A stretch of 64,000 nt of DNA. It comes from Rhodothermia bacterium. Its GTDB lineage: Bacteria; Bacteroidota; Rhodothermia; Rhodothermales; UBA2364. The stretch covers positions 1-64,000 of the forward strand of contig JAFLBZ010000016.1 in assembly GCA_017303715.1 (NCBI GenBank), in the 5' to 3' direction. The translations under genes and the position numbers were made by a program. Of this stretch, positions 63,777-64,000 are shown piece by piece; position 1 is the stretch's first letter, and every line of letters starts with the position of its first letter. Below the pieces are notes generated by a model. It had not been told where the DNA came from, ran no database searches, and saw only the letters and a list, made by a program, of their open reading frames with translations.

Positions 63777-64000
63777 AAGGCTTGGTTTAGGGCTATATAA
63801 GGGCCGTGCTTATTTATATTCAGTCTAAAATAACAGTCACAAACCAATTTCGTTCCATGAAGAATAGGAAAAAGTTGCGGCTCGGTGTAGGGAAAACACT
63901 TACACCTCTACTTACTCTTTGTCAATATCCGCCAAAAAAGTGGCCTTGTGCAGACCTCAACATGAAATTATTATCCACATAGGATGAGATTGGTACAAAA
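63777..64000. other. Upstream region of sufB, no gene seen
   Basis: AT-rich stretch with TTATTTTAG and TATATA-like boxes on the minus strand, which could include the suf promoter, but no clear -33/-7 pair or Rrf2/SufR-type operator was found. No coding frame. Confidence 0.35.

Overview
The window comes from an FCB-group bacterium, most like Bacteroidota/Rhodothermia. The evidence is a PorQ-type type IX secretion (T9SS) protein, four secreted proteins ending in 'YPNPFNP'-type T9SS sorting domains, a TonB receptor with an N-terminal carboxypeptidase-regulatory-like domain, candidate promoters of the TTTG / TAnnTTTG type, few Shine-Dalgarno sequences, and moderate GC. Genus cannot be named from the sequence. 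I see no prophage, transposase gene, plasmid gene or CRISPR array.

Layout. 1-630: a Thr-Tyr-Gly-Thr tRNA cluster reading into tuf (EF-Tu), all on the minus strand. 660-4800: a cupin protein and a minus-strand run of half-length aldehyde dehydrogenase, DUF58 protein and serine hydrolase. 4900-9000: a nitrilase-family omega-amidase, a 28-residue membrane peptide gene and a secreted pullulanase-like GH13 enzyme. 9122-16966: a compact his operon (hisG, a fused hisD-hisB, hisH, hisA, hisF, hisIE) running into pepA and pyrF. 17-24 kb: Tat-type asparaginase, an acyl-CoA dehydrogenase with a disordered tail, a kynureninase-like PLP enzyme and a SurA/PpiD-like chaperone. 24.3-36 kb: TonB receptor, gamma-glutamyltransferase, ankyrin lipoprotein, LPG-synthase-like membrane protein plus GT2, polysaccharide deacetylase and a HEAT-cyclophilin fusion. 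36-41 kb: DUF1569, M28 peptidase, RibD-like reductase, Asp/Glu racemase and MarR. 41.8-46.5 kb: a secreted alpha-amylase and two T9SS cargo proteins. 47.4-60 kb: a composite outer-membrane protein, cyclophilin, lipoprotein, PorQ, the DUF1800/DUF1501 pair, a dolichol-kinase-like protein, lipase, di-iron protein and TSUP permease. 60-63.8 kb: sufBCD.

How parts work together. The two amylases, about 33 kb apart, each carry a LacI-family-type palindrome (TGTAAGCGYTTACR) directly after the -10/-7 box, so they probably form one repressor-controlled starch regulon. The amylase cluster has T9SS sorting domains and PorQ is encoded nearby, so starch degradation is probably at the cell surface. The his operon lacks hisC and the histidinol-phosphatase domain of bifunctional HisB; at the point where hisC often lies, hisD is fused in frame to the dehydratase part of hisB.

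The least explained DNA is a modular, hairpin-rich intergenic repeat family at 41.16-41.70, 46.58-47.31 and 59.55-59.94 kb, with a decayed trace at 39.15 kb. The modules keep the same cyclic order and orientation, and two loci bracket the amylase/T9SS-cargo cluster as direct repeats. One locus contains a 52-bp tandem array.
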